DNA of 64,000 nt from Prevotella sp. UBA4217 (GCA_002379425.1 DFTH01000003.1:310627-374626), one strand, 5' to 3'; shown: positions 7,764-16,900, counted from the first letter of the stretch. Notes: generated by a model not told the origin, from the sequence alone. Program-made: numbers and translations.

Positions 7764-9380
7764 TTATTTTGCATATTCGGTCAGTATGACCGTCAGTTTG
7801 ACGGTGCTGCCGAACCTGTGCTGATAAAAATCTGCCTTCCCTCCAATCGCTGCAGCCCGCTGGTTGATGGTACGGGTGCCAATGCCTGTGGATGCTACTC
7901 TGTCGCTGCTGGGCGTGCCGTTGTCGTTGATAGTGACTGAAAGGCATCCCTGGTCGTTGAGGTGCATTCCGATGGAGATGGTAGATGCGCCAGAATGCTT
8001 GAAGGCGTTGGTGGTCGCCTCCTGCACGATGCGGTAAATCTCCAGGGCCGTTGTCGGGTTGATGAGCGACCAGTCTGTATCTGCTGGGGAAGAGACGTAG
8101 TGGACCTCACATTGCTGGAGGCCATCGACCTCTTTGGCATATCCTTGAATGACCTCATCGAGCGTGGCATCCTCAAACTCTGGTGGTATCAGTTCGTGGG
8201 AGACGCGTCGCACTTGTTCACGACTCTCACTGAGCAGTTGTATGGTCTGAGGCGTCAGTCCGTCTTCATGGAGTTTCATCTCAATGGCCAGCAGTTGGTT
8301 ACTCACACCGTCGTGGAGTTCCTTGGCCAGTCGGCTGCGTTCCTCCTCCTGTCCCTTTAGGTAGCGCTCGTCCATCTGCCGCTCTGTGATTTTGGCCTTT
8401 TTCCTGTGCTGATGGCCTTGCCAGAGGATATAGAGAATGAAGACGACGACTACCACGGCCAGGATACCTCCGATGATGCCGATTCGTTCATTACGCACGC
8501 GAACATATTTTATTCTTGTCTGAAGAGAGTCTGTCTGTGCGATGCTAACCTTCTCTGCGGGGAGGCTGTCCAGCGCCTTGGATGAGTCTGCCGGTGTCTT
8601 CTCGCTGACTGCGTCGGCAGACTGCTCCAGTCTGGTGGCGGCGAGGAAGGCAGTCTTGGCCGTCTCTGTCTTGGCGATGTCAAGAAGTGGCTCTCCAGCC
8701 TTGACCCAGGGAATGTCTTTTAGACTACGGTGAAACAGGTTGCGCTCTATGATGATGAGGTAGGCCATTATCTGCAGGGCGAAGTCGGGCATATTCAGCC
8801 GGAGGGCATCGGCAGTGACTTGCTTCATCGGCTCATAGACGAGGTTGTAGTCCTCATGCTTCATCAACACTTCGGCAAGACTGCTCATCGCGCTTACCCT
8901 TAGGTCCGCCTTGTCGCAGTAGGGCATCCAGCGTATGCCGTTCCGGGCGTATGCCGCTCCTTTGGCAATCTGTCCATGGTCCTTATAATAAGTGGAGAGA
9001 AGTGAGTAGGCGGGTAGCATAGCAGTCTGGTAGTAATTATGGCTGGCCTTATCGGCTTTCAGCAGGAATTGTTTGTTCTCCCCGATCTCCACGCATCTGG
9101 CGAAGTATCCGATGGCTCCCTGTTCGTCGCCCTGCTCCCTGAGACAGAAACCGATAAGGTTGCATAGCAGTGCTTGTGCCAGGGCATCGTTCAGCGTCTC
9201 AGCCTTGGTCAACAGTTGGCTTGCACGTATCAAGGTGGAGTCCCGCTGTCCCTGCTGATAGAAGGCGTTGGCTTCCTTGATGCCGCCCCATAGGGTACTA
9301 TCGCCCATTGCTGTCGTCTCTATGGCAATCTGCAAGAGCAGCAAAAGATAAAAGCCTCTGATGGTTAGCAGTCTAATCAT
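7764..9380 (-). CDS. TPR-containing sensor histidine kinase (HisKA_3 / NarX-DegS type)
   Basis: 538 residues: signal peptide (1-24), a periplasmic region of helical TPR-like repeats (about 30-220), one membrane segment (about 300-320), a HisKA_3 dimerisation domain with EERSRLAKELHDGVSNQ and phospho-acceptor H356, and a HATPase domain with the N box (EIYRIVQEATTNAFKHSGA), G1 (INDNGTP) and G2 (STGIGTRTINQRAAAIGG). It senses an unknown periplasmic or envelope cue and phosphorylates the NarL-type regulator at 6695-7357. It has its own promoter (9401-9408) in the divergent intergenic space shared with the lipoprotein gene at 9615. The kinase and regulator are separated by a promoter and operator, so they can be expressed independently. 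Confidence 0.9.
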   Translation of the reverse strand: MIRLLTIRGFYLLLLLQIAIETTAMGDSTLWGGIKEANAFYQQGQRDSTLIRASQLLTKAETLNDALAQALLCNLIGFCLREQGDEQGAIGYFARCVEIGENKQFLLKADKASHNYYQTAMLPAYSLLSTYYKDHGQIAKGAAYARNGIRWMPYCDKADLRVSAMSSLAEVLMKHEDYNLVYEPMKQVTADALRLNMPDFALQIMAYLIIIERNLFHRSLKDIPWVKAGEPLLDIAKTETAKTAFLAATRLEQSADAVSEKTPADSSKALDSLPAEKVSIAQTDSLQTRIKYVRVRNERIGIIGGILAVVVVVFILYILWQGHQHRKKAKITERQMDERYLKGQEEERSRLAKELHDGVSNQLLAIEMKLHEDGLTPQTIQLLSESREQVRRVSHELIPPEFEDATLDEVIQGYAKEVDGLQQCEVHYVSSPADTDWSLINPTTALEIYRIVQEATTNAFKHSGASTISIGMHLNDQGCLSVTINDNGTPSSDRVASTGIGTRTINQRAAAIGGKADFYQHRFGSTVKLTVILTEYAK

Positions 9381-9400
9381 GATGGGGTATCAGTACTTTG

Positions 9401-9408
9401 CAAAGATA
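9401..9408 (-). promoter_or_regulatory. -7 element of the sensor kinase gene
   Basis: TATCTTTG followed by C on the minus strand, 21 bp upstream of the kinase ATG. Confidence 0.55.
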
Positions 9409-9491
9409 GTGCAAATAACTGACACTTCCAAACTTTTCATGGAAAAACTTTACATATAAAACCGTTTACGAGGTGTAGCCATAGCAGGGGC

Positions 9492-9509
9492 ATGACGGTA
9501 ATCCGTCAT
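9492..9509. promoter_or_regulatory. Dyad operator 2 (ATGACGG-TAAT-CCGTCAT)
   Basis: Perfect 7-bp arms. It lies between the divergent kinase and lipoprotein genes, 72 bp (centre to centre) upstream of the lipoprotein -7 element and 96 bp from the kinase -7 element. Confidence 0.7.
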
Positions 9510-9568
9510 TTTTGCCATTCTGGAGGCATTTTTCTTCGGTAAGGCTTGGCAGACTGAAAGTTAGTAAT

Positions 9569-9576
9569 TATCTTTG
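9569..9576 (+). promoter_or_regulatory. -7 element of the lipoprotein gene at 9615
   Basis: TATCTTTG, 38 bp upstream of the ATG. Confidence 0.55.
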
Positions 9577-9614
9577 TCTTCGAAATACAAACAATCTGTT
9601 AATAAATAAGTATT

Positions 9615-11297
9615 ATGCAAAAGTTACATTTAAAGAAAAACCTGCAGTCTGCAGGTATGATTTTGGGTCTGTCTGCAATGTTGTTTTCTTGTTCAGAGGT
9701 TATTAGCGGAAATGATGATAATCCAGTTGCGCCTCAAAAGACTGAAAATGAAAAAGTAGAATTCACTTCCACGGGAGCAAAGATTACGGCAGAATCTGCC
9801 TCTGAAGCCACAACTCTCTTTCTGACTCTTGTTGAGGATATCAAGACAAAAGGAGTCGGGGAAGGGAAAGAGTATGTTATTGACATCGTAGGAAGTAATG
9901 TCCAGTCTGGTTCCGACATTTCCCTTACTGTTCCTATGGTTGTAGGGGCAAACCTTAATCTTAGATTCGAGAAGGCATTTAATGAAGGTACTACACTGAC
10001 GATTAATGCCAGTGAGACAAGTAGTGATTCGAAAGAATCTGTTAATAAGTTGGCCATCACGATCCCTTCTGCTGATAAACTTAGCCTTAACGTGAATATG
10101 CCTGAAACCACAGTAACATTGAAGTCGCCTGAAGGTGTTACTACGTATAGAGATGTTGTTTCACGTACTGCTACCAACACGTTGATAGTTGATGAAGGTG
10201 TTACTGTCAATAATGTCGATGTGCTTGGTGGTACTGTGCAGATTAATGAAGGAGGAATTCTTGATTCATGGACTTTTGCCGCAGAGAACAACGGTGACCA
10301 AGTGCTTGTCAAGGAAGACGGTGGTATCGAACCTATAAAAACCGCTAATGATCAGTGGTTGATCGCTAATGAGAACGGGCAGCCTTATTATGCTACAAGT
10401 CTGAAGATTGCAAAGGGCGATGCCGATTATTCTGTCGTTTGGTTTGGGAACGCATCCAATACTGCAATACCATTGAAGACTGTTGTGGTTTGTGACGATG
10501 CTGTGTTGCAAACCAACTATATTGCGATGGAGAATATCGAGGGTGAGGATAAGGGTACAGGTGTTATAAAATACCGTTTCACTTCTATGCCAGGTTTTAC
10601 TGATGACTCTGAATATGGAGGTATAAAGTTCTATGAATGGAATAGCGATATTTCTGGTGTGAAAAACGTGAAGAAGATAACATTCTCACAGCCGGAGATA
10701 GCCCCAGATGCAGAGGTTAAGTCCATGGTGCAGGAAAAAGAGGCAGAGGGGTATTTGATGAATGAGCCTCGCTTGAATATGGATGTGGATGGGAATGTTG
10801 AAGACTGTACTTTCAATTATAACCATGTGTTCTTTTGTAATACGCACTCCTATGAATGTCCTATAGTCAAGAACTGCAAATTTGTGCATGTGAATCATGA
10901 GGCAGACTTAAATGATTATCACGTTAAACCTGTCGATAGTGATATTATCGAATTCCAATTGCCGATAGTTTATGATGGGAGTTTTGATAGCAACAGCATT
11001 ACATTTGAGAACTGCGAGTTCAGCGAGGGAACAAAGTTCTGGGGCTATTTCTTTGCAGGAATTGGCAACAACGCTCCTGATGAATGGTTTGATGGCGATG
11101 TGCACTTTACAGGTTATATCAATTTCAAGAACTGCAAACTTGGAGGCAAGGACATGTTAGGTGACAACACAGACTTTATAAAAGAACTATGGGCTAACTC
11201 AGGAACAAGATTTATTATATCTTTTGATGACGTTCCCAAATATGAGGTCGTGTGGGATTCTGAAAAAGGAGGCTATGTCGCTAATGTAATTGAATGA
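9615..11297 (+). CDS. Large surface/periplasmic lipoprotein, unknown
   Basis: 560 residues beginning with a lipoprotein signal (LSAMLFSCSEV; lipobox Cys at residue 26). An acidic linker follows (SGNDDN), then a long beta-rich region with repeated strand-turn units (TTYRDVVSRTATNTLIVDEG, TVNNVDVLGGTVQINEGGIL; later VEDCTFNYNH, IVKNCKFVHVNH, ITFENCEFSEG, INFKNCKLGG). The spaced NC[K/E]F units look like rungs of a right-handed parallel beta-helix, as in adhesins or polysaccharide-active proteins, but no catalytic motif is seen. First gene of the cluster next to the two-component system, with dyad operator 2 and its own terminator (11311-11348). Lower G+C than the flanking housekeeping genes. Confidence 0.75.
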   Translation: MQKLHLKKNLQSAGMILGLSAMLFSCSEVISGNDDNPVAPQKTENEKVEFTSTGAKITAESASEATTLFLTLVEDIKTKGVGEGKEYVIDIVGSNVQSGSDISLTVPMVVGANLNLRFEKAFNEGTTLTINASETSSDSKESVNKLAITIPSADKLSLNVNMPETTVTLKSPEGVTTYRDVVSRTATNTLIVDEGVTVNNVDVLGGTVQINEGGILDSWTFAAENNGDQVLVKEDGGIEPIKTANDQWLIANENGQPYYATSLKIAKGDADYSVVWFGNASNTAIPLKTVVVCDDAVLQTNYIAMENIEGEDKGTGVIKYRFTSMPGFTDDSEYGGIKFYEWNSDISGVKNVKKITFSQPEIAPDAEVKSMVQEKEAEGYLMNEPRLNMDVDGNVEDCTFNYNHVFFCNTHSYECPIVKNCKFVHVNHEADLNDYHVKPVDSDIIEFQLPIVYDGSFDSNSITFENCEFSEGTKFWGYFFAGIGNNAPDEWFDGDVHFTGYINFKNCKLGGKDMLGDNTDFIKELWANSGTRFIISFDDVPKYEVVWDSEKGGYVANVIE

Positions 11298-11310
11298 GTG
11301 TAAAACATAG

Positions 11311-11348
11311 AATAAATCCCGAAGCGTTTGGACGTTTCGGGATTTATT
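11311..11348 (+). terminator. Terminator after the 9615 lipoprotein gene
   Basis: AATAAATCCCGAA pairs with TTCGGGATTTATT; the stem closes with GCG/CG toward the loop. It lies 13 bp after the stop codon. Confidence 0.7.
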
Positions 11349-11385
11349 CGTATATTTGCAGCGATGAACCTGTGCGAATTTAAAA

Positions 11386-11403
11386 ATGACGGTTTTCCGC
11401 TAT
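11386..11403. promoter_or_regulatory. Dyad operator 3, right arm degenerate (ATGACGG-TTTT-CCGctAT)
   Basis: Same spacing as the other dyads. Its centre is 35 bp upstream of the -7 element at 11426-11433, the same geometry as operator 1. Confidence 0.55.
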
Positions 11404-11425
11404 TGTATCGTTCAGGAAAATCTAT

Positions 11426-11433
11426 TATCTTTG
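11426..11433 (+). promoter_or_regulatory. -7 element of the 11470 gene
   Basis: TATCTTTG followed by C. The leader continues to TAAATACTTACCAATATGA at the start codon, nearly the same sequence that precedes the gene at 12546. Confidence 0.55.
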
Positions 11434-11469
11434 CAAATTGAAACTTGAAACTTTTAAATACTTACCAAT

Positions 11470-12414
11470 ATGAGAAAAATTATTGTAATAGCGGCTGCAG
11501 TATTGTTGTGCTCAGTAATGTTGGCTCAGGGGAATATGAAGCGTGGAATGGCTACGGAAAGTAATGCACTTGGGTTGTATTTGCCTGTTTGGGAAAAATT
11601 TGTCAATGGAAAAGATGTGACAATATTTAAGTCTGCTGATGAAAATAGTCCCAAATTGAAGAACATTACCTATGATGACGGCATGGAATGGAAGAGTTTA
11701 TATTGTTGGGACAATGACAACTTCCTCAAATCCGGAAAGCAGTATGAAGAGAATCTCACACCGATAGTTAGTGAATATGATGTGTTCCCTATCATAGAAG
11801 AGGACGGAAATTGGTTGAAAATCCTGATTACCAAGGCAAATGAAGGTAATTTTGAAGCGTATGTTAGAAAGTCAGATTGCAAGATTGTTAGTCCTGCTCC
11901 GATTACGCAAGAGGTTCTTGATTATATTAGCCATCGTTCGTATCGCAAAGATTATATCATTCCTGATGGCAAATTGAAATCCCTGTGTTTCTCCACCCGT
12001 CTTGCCCAGCATGATGATACATACTTGAAGATGGGCGTGATAGACCATGGACGTATTATATACAATTGGAATGCTGTGCTATTGAATGGGTCGAAAAAGA
12101 ATACTGCAGTCAAAATACTGTTTGACAGGAATGAAGATGAGTACACCCTTTATTATACGGCCAAAAATACTGCCCGTACAGATGACTATAGGGAGCCAGG
12201 CTCTACGGGAATTGATTTGAGCATGATTATGTTTGATGCCAAGACACTGACAGGCCTCCAGTTGACCAATCTCTACAATACTTTTTGCAAAGAAAAAATC
12301 GTGGCTGAGTATGTGGCGTATTATTTTCCAGAATTAAGTAAGGAGTTCTTGTATGAAATGCAATTGAAGAATGCGGCTCTACTGACGGGAAATTCCAGCG
12401 ATGACGCAAATTAA
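11470..12414 (+). CDS. Secreted protein with SH3b-like segment, unknown
   Basis: 314 residues with a signal peptide (MRKIIVIAAAVLLCSVMLAQ). Residues ~45-135 resemble a bacterial SH3-like fold: GKDVTIFKSADENSPKL, then VFPIIEEDGNWLKILI and AYVRKSDCKIV, the layout of NLRxSPS...W.KV...GWI modules. A second region (160-310) is unassigned. It shares its 5' leader and overall plan with the next gene, so the two probably arose by duplication. Dyad operator 3 lies upstream. Likely periplasmic; a cell-wall or peptide-binding role is only suggested by the SH3-like part. Confidence 0.7.
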   Translation: MRKIIVIAAAVLLCSVMLAQGNMKRGMATESNALGLYLPVWEKFVNGKDVTIFKSADENSPKLKNITYDDGMEWKSLYCWDNDNFLKSGKQYEENLTPIVSEYDVFPIIEEDGNWLKILITKANEGNFEAYVRKSDCKIVSPAPITQEVLDYISHRSYRKDYIIPDGKLKSLCFSTRLAQHDDTYLKMGVIDHGRIIYNWNAVLLNGSKKNTAVKILFDRNEDEYTLYYTAKNTARTDDYREPGSTGIDLSMIMFDAKTLTGLQLTNLYNTFCKEKIVAEYVAYYFPELSKEFLYEMQLKNAALLTGNSSDDAN

Positions 12415-12436
12415 CGGTTTGTTTTGAGATGTTGCA

Positions 12437-12454
12437 TTGACGGAAAACCGTCAT
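12437..12454. promoter_or_regulatory. Dyad operator 4 (TTGACGG-AAAA-CCGTCAT)
   Basis: Perfect TGACGG/CCGTCA arms with a 4-nt spacer, between the two SH3b-like genes. The nearest -7-like element is TATCATTG at 12503-12510 (one mismatch to consensus), 61 bp downstream. Confidence 0.65.
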
Positions 12455-12545
12455 TTTTTCAAATCATTCCCCTAAAGACTTGACAATGCAACAAATATTT
12501 CATATCATTGCACCAACAACTAATAATTTATAAATACTTACCAAT

Positions 12546-13352
12546 ATGAAAAGATTATTTACTTTCGTCGTTTTAGCAGTGCTCAGTATGGCAATTGAGC
12601 GGGTGAATGCTCAAAGTGTATTAGACAATCTGACGTTTGAGGGTTTCAAAAAGTATATTCTTCCAAAAGGAGAGTGGGCAAACCTTAGAACATCACCAAG
12701 TACCAAGGCTGCAAAATTAACAGAGGGCACTGGAGCATACAAATCGCAGGTTACTCTGTTGTCTTGGAATTTGAGACCAGTGCTGCAAGAAACCCAGAAT
12801 TGGTATAAAGTGAGCACAGAAAACGGTAAAGTTGGATGGATAAGTAAGAGTGATGCCAAGGTTTCAATAGCGAAACCGATTACCAATGAGATGATGAATA
12901 CAAATCAGGCAGGTAATGTGATAGATGAAGATCTTGGTACGACATACAGAGTTTATTCTCCCGTTGGCTCTCATCAATTTGCAGTAGCCCAAACATACGA
13001 GAATGGGATGGGATATCTGCGACTGGGCAAATTGATTGACAATGTTTTTGTTTTTAAATATATGGTAGAAGTCATTATTTATATTGATGAAAATAATCCG
13101 AAAGAGTTCGATGTACAAAAAGAGGAGTATCCAGGTGAGAGAATAGTGATGAAAATGAATGTCGGCACGAACTTCTGTACTCATCTAAAGCCAGGATTTG
13201 GCGGTACCCAACCATGGGCTTTGGATCTGAGTAAGTTGAATGATAAGGTACTAATCTATATATTCGGCGATGCGATAAAGAAGAATGATGTCTTGAACTA
13301 TTATATAAATGCTGATCTGCTTTCAGGAGAATATGCTAACTTCTTTATGTAA
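12546..13352 (+). CDS. Secreted SH3b-domain protein, unknown
   Basis: 268 residues with a signal peptide (to VNAQ) and one recognisable SH3b module (about 40-105: GEWANLRTSPSTKAAKL, then WYKVSTENGKVGWISKSDA). Such modules bind cell-wall peptides or act as spacers. The C-terminal ~150 residues are unassigned. It looks like a paralogue of the preceding gene, having the same leader TAAATACTTACCAATATGA and similar order of elements. The next gene starts 2 bp after its stop, so 12546-16900 is probably one operon of four genes under dyad operator 4. Confidence 0.75.
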   Translation: MKRLFTFVVLAVLSMAIERVNAQSVLDNLTFEGFKKYILPKGEWANLRTSPSTKAAKLTEGTGAYKSQVTLLSWNLRPVLQETQNWYKVSTENGKVGWISKSDAKVSIAKPITNEMMNTNQAGNVIDEDLGTTYRVYSPVGSHQFAVAQTYENGMGYLRLGKLIDNVFVFKYMVEVIIYIDENNPKEFDVQKEEYPGERIVMKMNVGTNFCTHLKPGFGGTQPWALDLSKLNDKVLIYIFGDAIKKNDVLNYYINADLLSGEYANFFM

Positions 13353-13354
13353 AA

Positions 13355-14671
13355 ATGAAGCAAATAACATTTTACTTGTTTAATATTGTACTGCTAACTG
13401 TTAGCGTGTCAGGCTTTGCTCAGAATCGCAATACTAGCATTAGAACGGCTATTCCAGAGTTGAAAGCCACTAATTATGTAGGTAATGAATATGGTCAGAA
13501 ACCTTCTGAGTCTGTGTTGCGACATTCTGAAGATAGTCATGGCCATAATGGGACCTATATTCGTGTAACTTTTCCCAAACATCCTTCAGAAAAAGCCAAT
13601 TTGTTGGTATATTTTTCTTTCATGATTGAGAAGGATCCCTTTAACCCGAAGTATCCTACTCAGGGAAGTGTGAAGAATATTAATTGGGAAGACTTAAAAC
13701 CATTAAGTTTTCAGGTTACTGAGGATGGGCGCGTGTTTTATGGTTACAAAGAAGATGGCAGATCGCTTAAAACAACGACAGACCTTGTAAGGAAACGCAC
13801 TAATTGGGATTCTTTTGATGTGTATGTACCATGGGAATTGTTCTCTTTAGGCTATTTGTTTGATACTCCTGAGAAACAGTCAAAGGGTTGTTTCCCAATC
13901 AATATATTTCTAAAAGCAGATGTCTATCAGAATATGAAACACATCGGAACTAACCAAAACATCCCTGTTACTCGATATGTATATGATGTCCCAAGTTCAG
14001 GCATGGAAATCAAAGATTTAGGTTCTGAAGACATTAGTAGTCTATTTGATGAAGAACCTCAAAAGCCAAGACTTGAGCCTCGAGATAGTGTCCCACGACA
14101 TCCAAATAATTTTGATGAAGAGTCTGCTCATAGTCATTATTTCACGTCTTCCATTAGTTTTGGAACACCCATAGAGGTTAAGGGCAATAGGAGTGTTAAA
14201 TATGCTTTCCCTCAATCGGTGACGATGAACATTGATAAGAATAATGTTATCTTTAAGAAGGCAGAGTCAGACATAGGTGACAATATCTATATAGGTCAGT
14301 TCCCTATGGAGGCAAGGACAATGGCTGATGCGGAACAATATATTGCTCACCTTAATGATTCCTTGAAGAATGAAGGTGAACAAGTCTCTTTGCGTCTGCC
14401 TACTATGAAAGAAATTAGTAAGGTTACAAAAGAAGTTGTCTATGATGGAGAAGAGAATTATGAATACTACTTTAATCCAGATAAAACCATCTTCCTGGCG
14501 TTGGAGTATAATAAGGGTAGAACTGGAACTGCCGTTGTAACGGATTATGTGAAAGTTATCGAAACCCATACTCAAAAGTGCAGTTGTGGTGAAAAACGTG
14601 TATTCTCTTACACCAGACAATTTAAGTCTATGCTACTATGCAGGCTATATATGAACAAAAAGAGAAAGTGA
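13355..14671 (+). CDS. Secreted protein, unknown
   Basis: 438 residues with a signal peptide (MKQITFYLFNIVLLTVSVSG, cut near GFAQ). Residues 50-215 are beta-rich. A proline- and acid-rich linker (about 235-265) separates them from a C-terminal region that includes DIGDNIYIGQFPMEARTM and SLRLPTMKEISKVT, faintly like the start of a formylglycine/sulfatase-modifying (FGE) fold in which a tunable attribute list is read. I would not assign it. The extreme C-terminus has CSCGEKRVFSY. It is the second gene of the presumed operon. Confidence 0.65.
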   Translation: MKQITFYLFNIVLLTVSVSGFAQNRNTSIRTAIPELKATNYVGNEYGQKPSESVLRHSEDSHGHNGTYIRVTFPKHPSEKANLLVYFSFMIEKDPFNPKYPTQGSVKNINWEDLKPLSFQVTEDGRVFYGYKEDGRSLKTTTDLVRKRTNWDSFDVYVPWELFSLGYLFDTPEKQSKGCFPINIFLKADVYQNMKHIGTNQNIPVTRYVYDVPSSGMEIKDLGSEDISSLFDEEPQKPRLEPRDSVPRHPNNFDEESAHSHYFTSSISFGTPIEVKGNRSVKYAFPQSVTMNIDKNNVIFKKAESDIGDNIYIGQFPMEARTMADAEQYIAHLNDSLKNEGEQVSLRLPTMKEISKVTKEVVYDGEENYEYYFNPDKTIFLALEYNKGRTGTAVVTDYVKVIETHTQKCSCGEKRVFSYTRQFKSMLLCRLYMNKKRK

Positions 14672-14688
14672 TTTTATAATATTGGTTT

Positions 14689-15789
14689 ATGAAAAAAGAT
14701 TTTTCGACAATGATGGCTGCAACCCTGCTGGTGGCAGGATTGACAGCATGTAGTGGAGGTGATAATGCCTTCAAGTTTTCAACTTACGAAGCAAGAAATG
14801 GCGAGGCTGTTATTACGATTGACATCCCTCAGGGAGAAGGTGAGAAACAACAGAATGTTTCCAAAGGCATTCTTGACATCATGGCGCACTCTGCTATTGC
14901 CAAAGAGGCTGGCGAACCAAAAACTGGCAATTTGAAAGAGGTGGCTGATGATTATAGTAAACGAATGGCTGAACTGCTGAACTCGGGTGATTATGGCCCT
15001 GCTACTGCTGACTTGACCATTGAAGCCAGTTATTTGAATGAGGCATCTGTAACTTTCCATGTTTATGATGGCGTGTACGTAAATGGCGAGCCTGATGTAT
15101 ATGACCAGGTGGTCAGACTGTCAGACGGTCATGTGATGGAACAGAGTGAAATGGTGGACATCTCTGCTGAAGACCTTCAGCCGCTTATTGAGAAGAATCT
15201 GAAAGAGGAGATGCCAGTCTATCTGGAAGACGGTTATTGGATATTGCCGGCGGGAACCGACAGTTGCCGTGTGTTTTGGCTTATCAGCCGTGCGGATGGA
15301 GGCGAGGTGAAGATTCCAATCTCAGAGATGGAGTCATTCTTGACACCAGAAGGTAAGTCGATGTTTACTGCAAAGCCGACAGAATTCACAAAGTCCTCAG
15401 GTGACGAATCAGAAAGTGGTGAAGAATCAGCAGAAGAAACTGAGAGTGTCGAAGAAGGAGAAACGACGGGAGCCGGTGCTTTAAGTGCCACCTCTATAGA
15501 TGATCCTGTAGAATTGACAAAAATCATTCTAGACCGTTTTGTTGCTGGGAATTTTGACATTTCAGATTGTGTGACAGATAATCTTCGTGATTATATTCCA
15601 TTAATGAAGCAGTATACTACCGAGCGTGGAGGCTTGAAGGGATACTCAATCATTAGTTCTAGAATCACTAGTGGAGATAACGTCAAGGTTGAGGTCAGTA
15701 TGGACTATAAACGTGCCGAAGAAAGGGAAACATTTAAGTATAAAAAAACGGCAGATGGTTGGAAAATGGAAAATAATATTAAGCATTAA
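14689..15789 (+). CDS. Lipoprotein with possible DUF3298/RsiV-like fold
   Basis: 366 residues with a lipoprotein signal (LLVAGLTACSGG). Residues ~40-235 have the order of elements seen in DUF4163/DUF3298 proteins: an early beta region, then VYDQVVRLSDGHVMEQSEMV, and the terminal EVKIPISEMESFL. This match is by eye only. An acidic Ser/Glu-rich linker (about 240-268) leads to a C-terminal domain (275-366) with a Lumazine-binding/DUF4878-like look (GLKGYSIISSRITSGDNVKV ... FKYKKTADGWKMEN). Its signal peptide closely resembles that of the next gene. Confidence 0.65.
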   Translation: MKKDFSTMMAATLLVAGLTACSGGDNAFKFSTYEARNGEAVITIDIPQGEGEKQQNVSKGILDIMAHSAIAKEAGEPKTGNLKEVADDYSKRMAELLNSGDYGPATADLTIEASYLNEASVTFHVYDGVYVNGEPDVYDQVVRLSDGHVMEQSEMVDISAEDLQPLIEKNLKEEMPVYLEDGYWILPAGTDSCRVFWLISRADGGEVKIPISEMESFLTPEGKSMFTAKPTEFTKSSGDESESGEESAEETESVEEGETTGAGALSATSIDDPVELTKIILDRFVAGNFDISDCVTDNLRDYIPLMKQYTTERGGLKGYSIISSRITSGDNVKVEVSMDYKRAEERETFKYKKTADGWKMENNIKH

Positions 15790-15790
15790 T

Positions 15791-16900
15791 ATGAAAAGAA
15801 ATGTATTTACAACGATGGCAGCAGCCCTGCTGGTAGTAGGACTGGGTGCTTGTGGAGGTAATGGTAATAAACCCTTCAAGGAGTATGTGGATTGCTCTTA
15901 TGAATCTGCATTAGAGATAAGGGAGAACCCTGAAATTCTCAATGATTCAAATAAAGTCAAATCAATGAATGAAAAGTGGGAAAGACTGTTAAAGGAACTC
16001 AATGAAAAGACAATAGAGGTGGAAATTGAAGACAGTCTTGGCTTTGAACTTTTGTCAGACAGAGGAAAGATTTATGATGTGTATAACCGTGGGGGCCAAT
16101 TCACATTTACAATCGATGTTGATGCCAAGAAGACAGGACCAGTCCCGGGCACTTATATGGGTGTGCTCTTTGATGACAAAGGGAACGAATTATATGCTCA
16201 GACTATCGATGATAAGAATAAAAACGGCAATGTCAAGTTTGATTACTATGTATCCGTTAATAAACTAGGTCTGTTCTTTTTTGGTGAGGCAACAAAATTA
16301 GTCATTATGAAAATGAATGCAGAGAGGAGAAACCACATTATGAAGATCAATAATGAAAGAGTCAGGAAGATTATTGCCAGGTTAAATGGAGAGGTCGTTG
16401 TGGATGAGGATGAAGCCGATGAGTCTAACGACGCTTCCGTCATCTTTAGTTATGGAAAACTTGGGCCTGTTGAGGTAGGAAAAGCCATGCCCAGTCTTCC
16501 TGCGAGCGTAGAAGGGCTATATGACAACTTTGGTCACAAGAAGGAGGAACATGAGGATGATATGGATGGCGCCTGGACTGAGGAGTATTACCTGTTTACG
16601 AAAGATGGAAAGGAAGTTTTCCGTGCCAATATCTATGAAGGCAAGGTGAACTCCATCCGCCTCCTGAGTGGCTCGTCATTCATTAAGACTCCTGACGGAA
16701 TATCCGTCGGATCTTCTGCTCGCGTATTATTCAACAAGGTTCCTATGGAATGGGGCACTTACTATGAAGGAGAGACTTTTGGTACGAATGGACATTTTAC
16801 CTATTATGTGAGTTCTGACGACCTGATACAGACAGACATCCCTCACAAGGCGGACCATTTCAAACCTGATGCAAAAGTGGTTGGTATTGTATATCAATAA
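15791..16900 (+). CDS. Lipoprotein, unknown
   Basis: 370 residues starting MKRNVFTTMAAALLVVGLGA with lipobox Cys in LGACGG. The ATG at 15791 is chosen because it gives a proper lipoprotein signal; the open frame extends 40 codons further upstream into the previous gene. The signal sequence is a near-copy of that of the 14689 gene, which points to paralogous duplication. There is an acidic VDEDEADESNDAS linker near the middle and a C-terminal domain with EEYYLFTKDGKEVFRANIYE. It ends the cluster; a U-rich hairpin lies at 16948-16982. Confidence 0.7.
   Translation: MKRNVFTTMAAALLVVGLGACGGNGNKPFKEYVDCSYESALEIRENPEILNDSNKVKSMNEKWERLLKELNEKTIEVEIEDSLGFELLSDRGKIYDVYNRGGQFTFTIDVDAKKTGPVPGTYMGVLFDDKGNELYAQTIDDKNKNGNVKFDYYVSVNKLGLFFFGEATKLVIMKMNAERRNHIMKINNERVRKIIARLNGEVVVDEDEADESNDASVIFSYGKLGPVEVGKAMPSLPASVEGLYDNFGHKKEEHEDDMDGAWTEEYYLFTKDGKEVFRANIYEGKVNSIRLLSGSSFIKTPDGISVGSSARVLFNKVPMEWGTYYEGETFGTNGHFTYYVSSDDLIQTDIPHKADHFKPDAKVVGIVYQ

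Noticed and set aside
6695..9380. Second response regulator (43501-44145) as partner of the TPR sensor kinase
   Set aside because: The regulator at 6695-7357 is adjacent and co-oriented with the kinase; nothing links the distant one to it.
15671..15790. 40-codon upstream extension of the last lipoprotein of the cluster
   Set aside because: It overlaps the preceding gene and would destroy the lipoprotein signal that begins at 15791.
16693..16708. Fifth TGACGG...CCGTC dyad
   Set aside because: The spacer is 5 nt rather than 4 and it lies inside coding sequence of the 15791 lipoprotein gene, encoding PDGISVG; probably chance.
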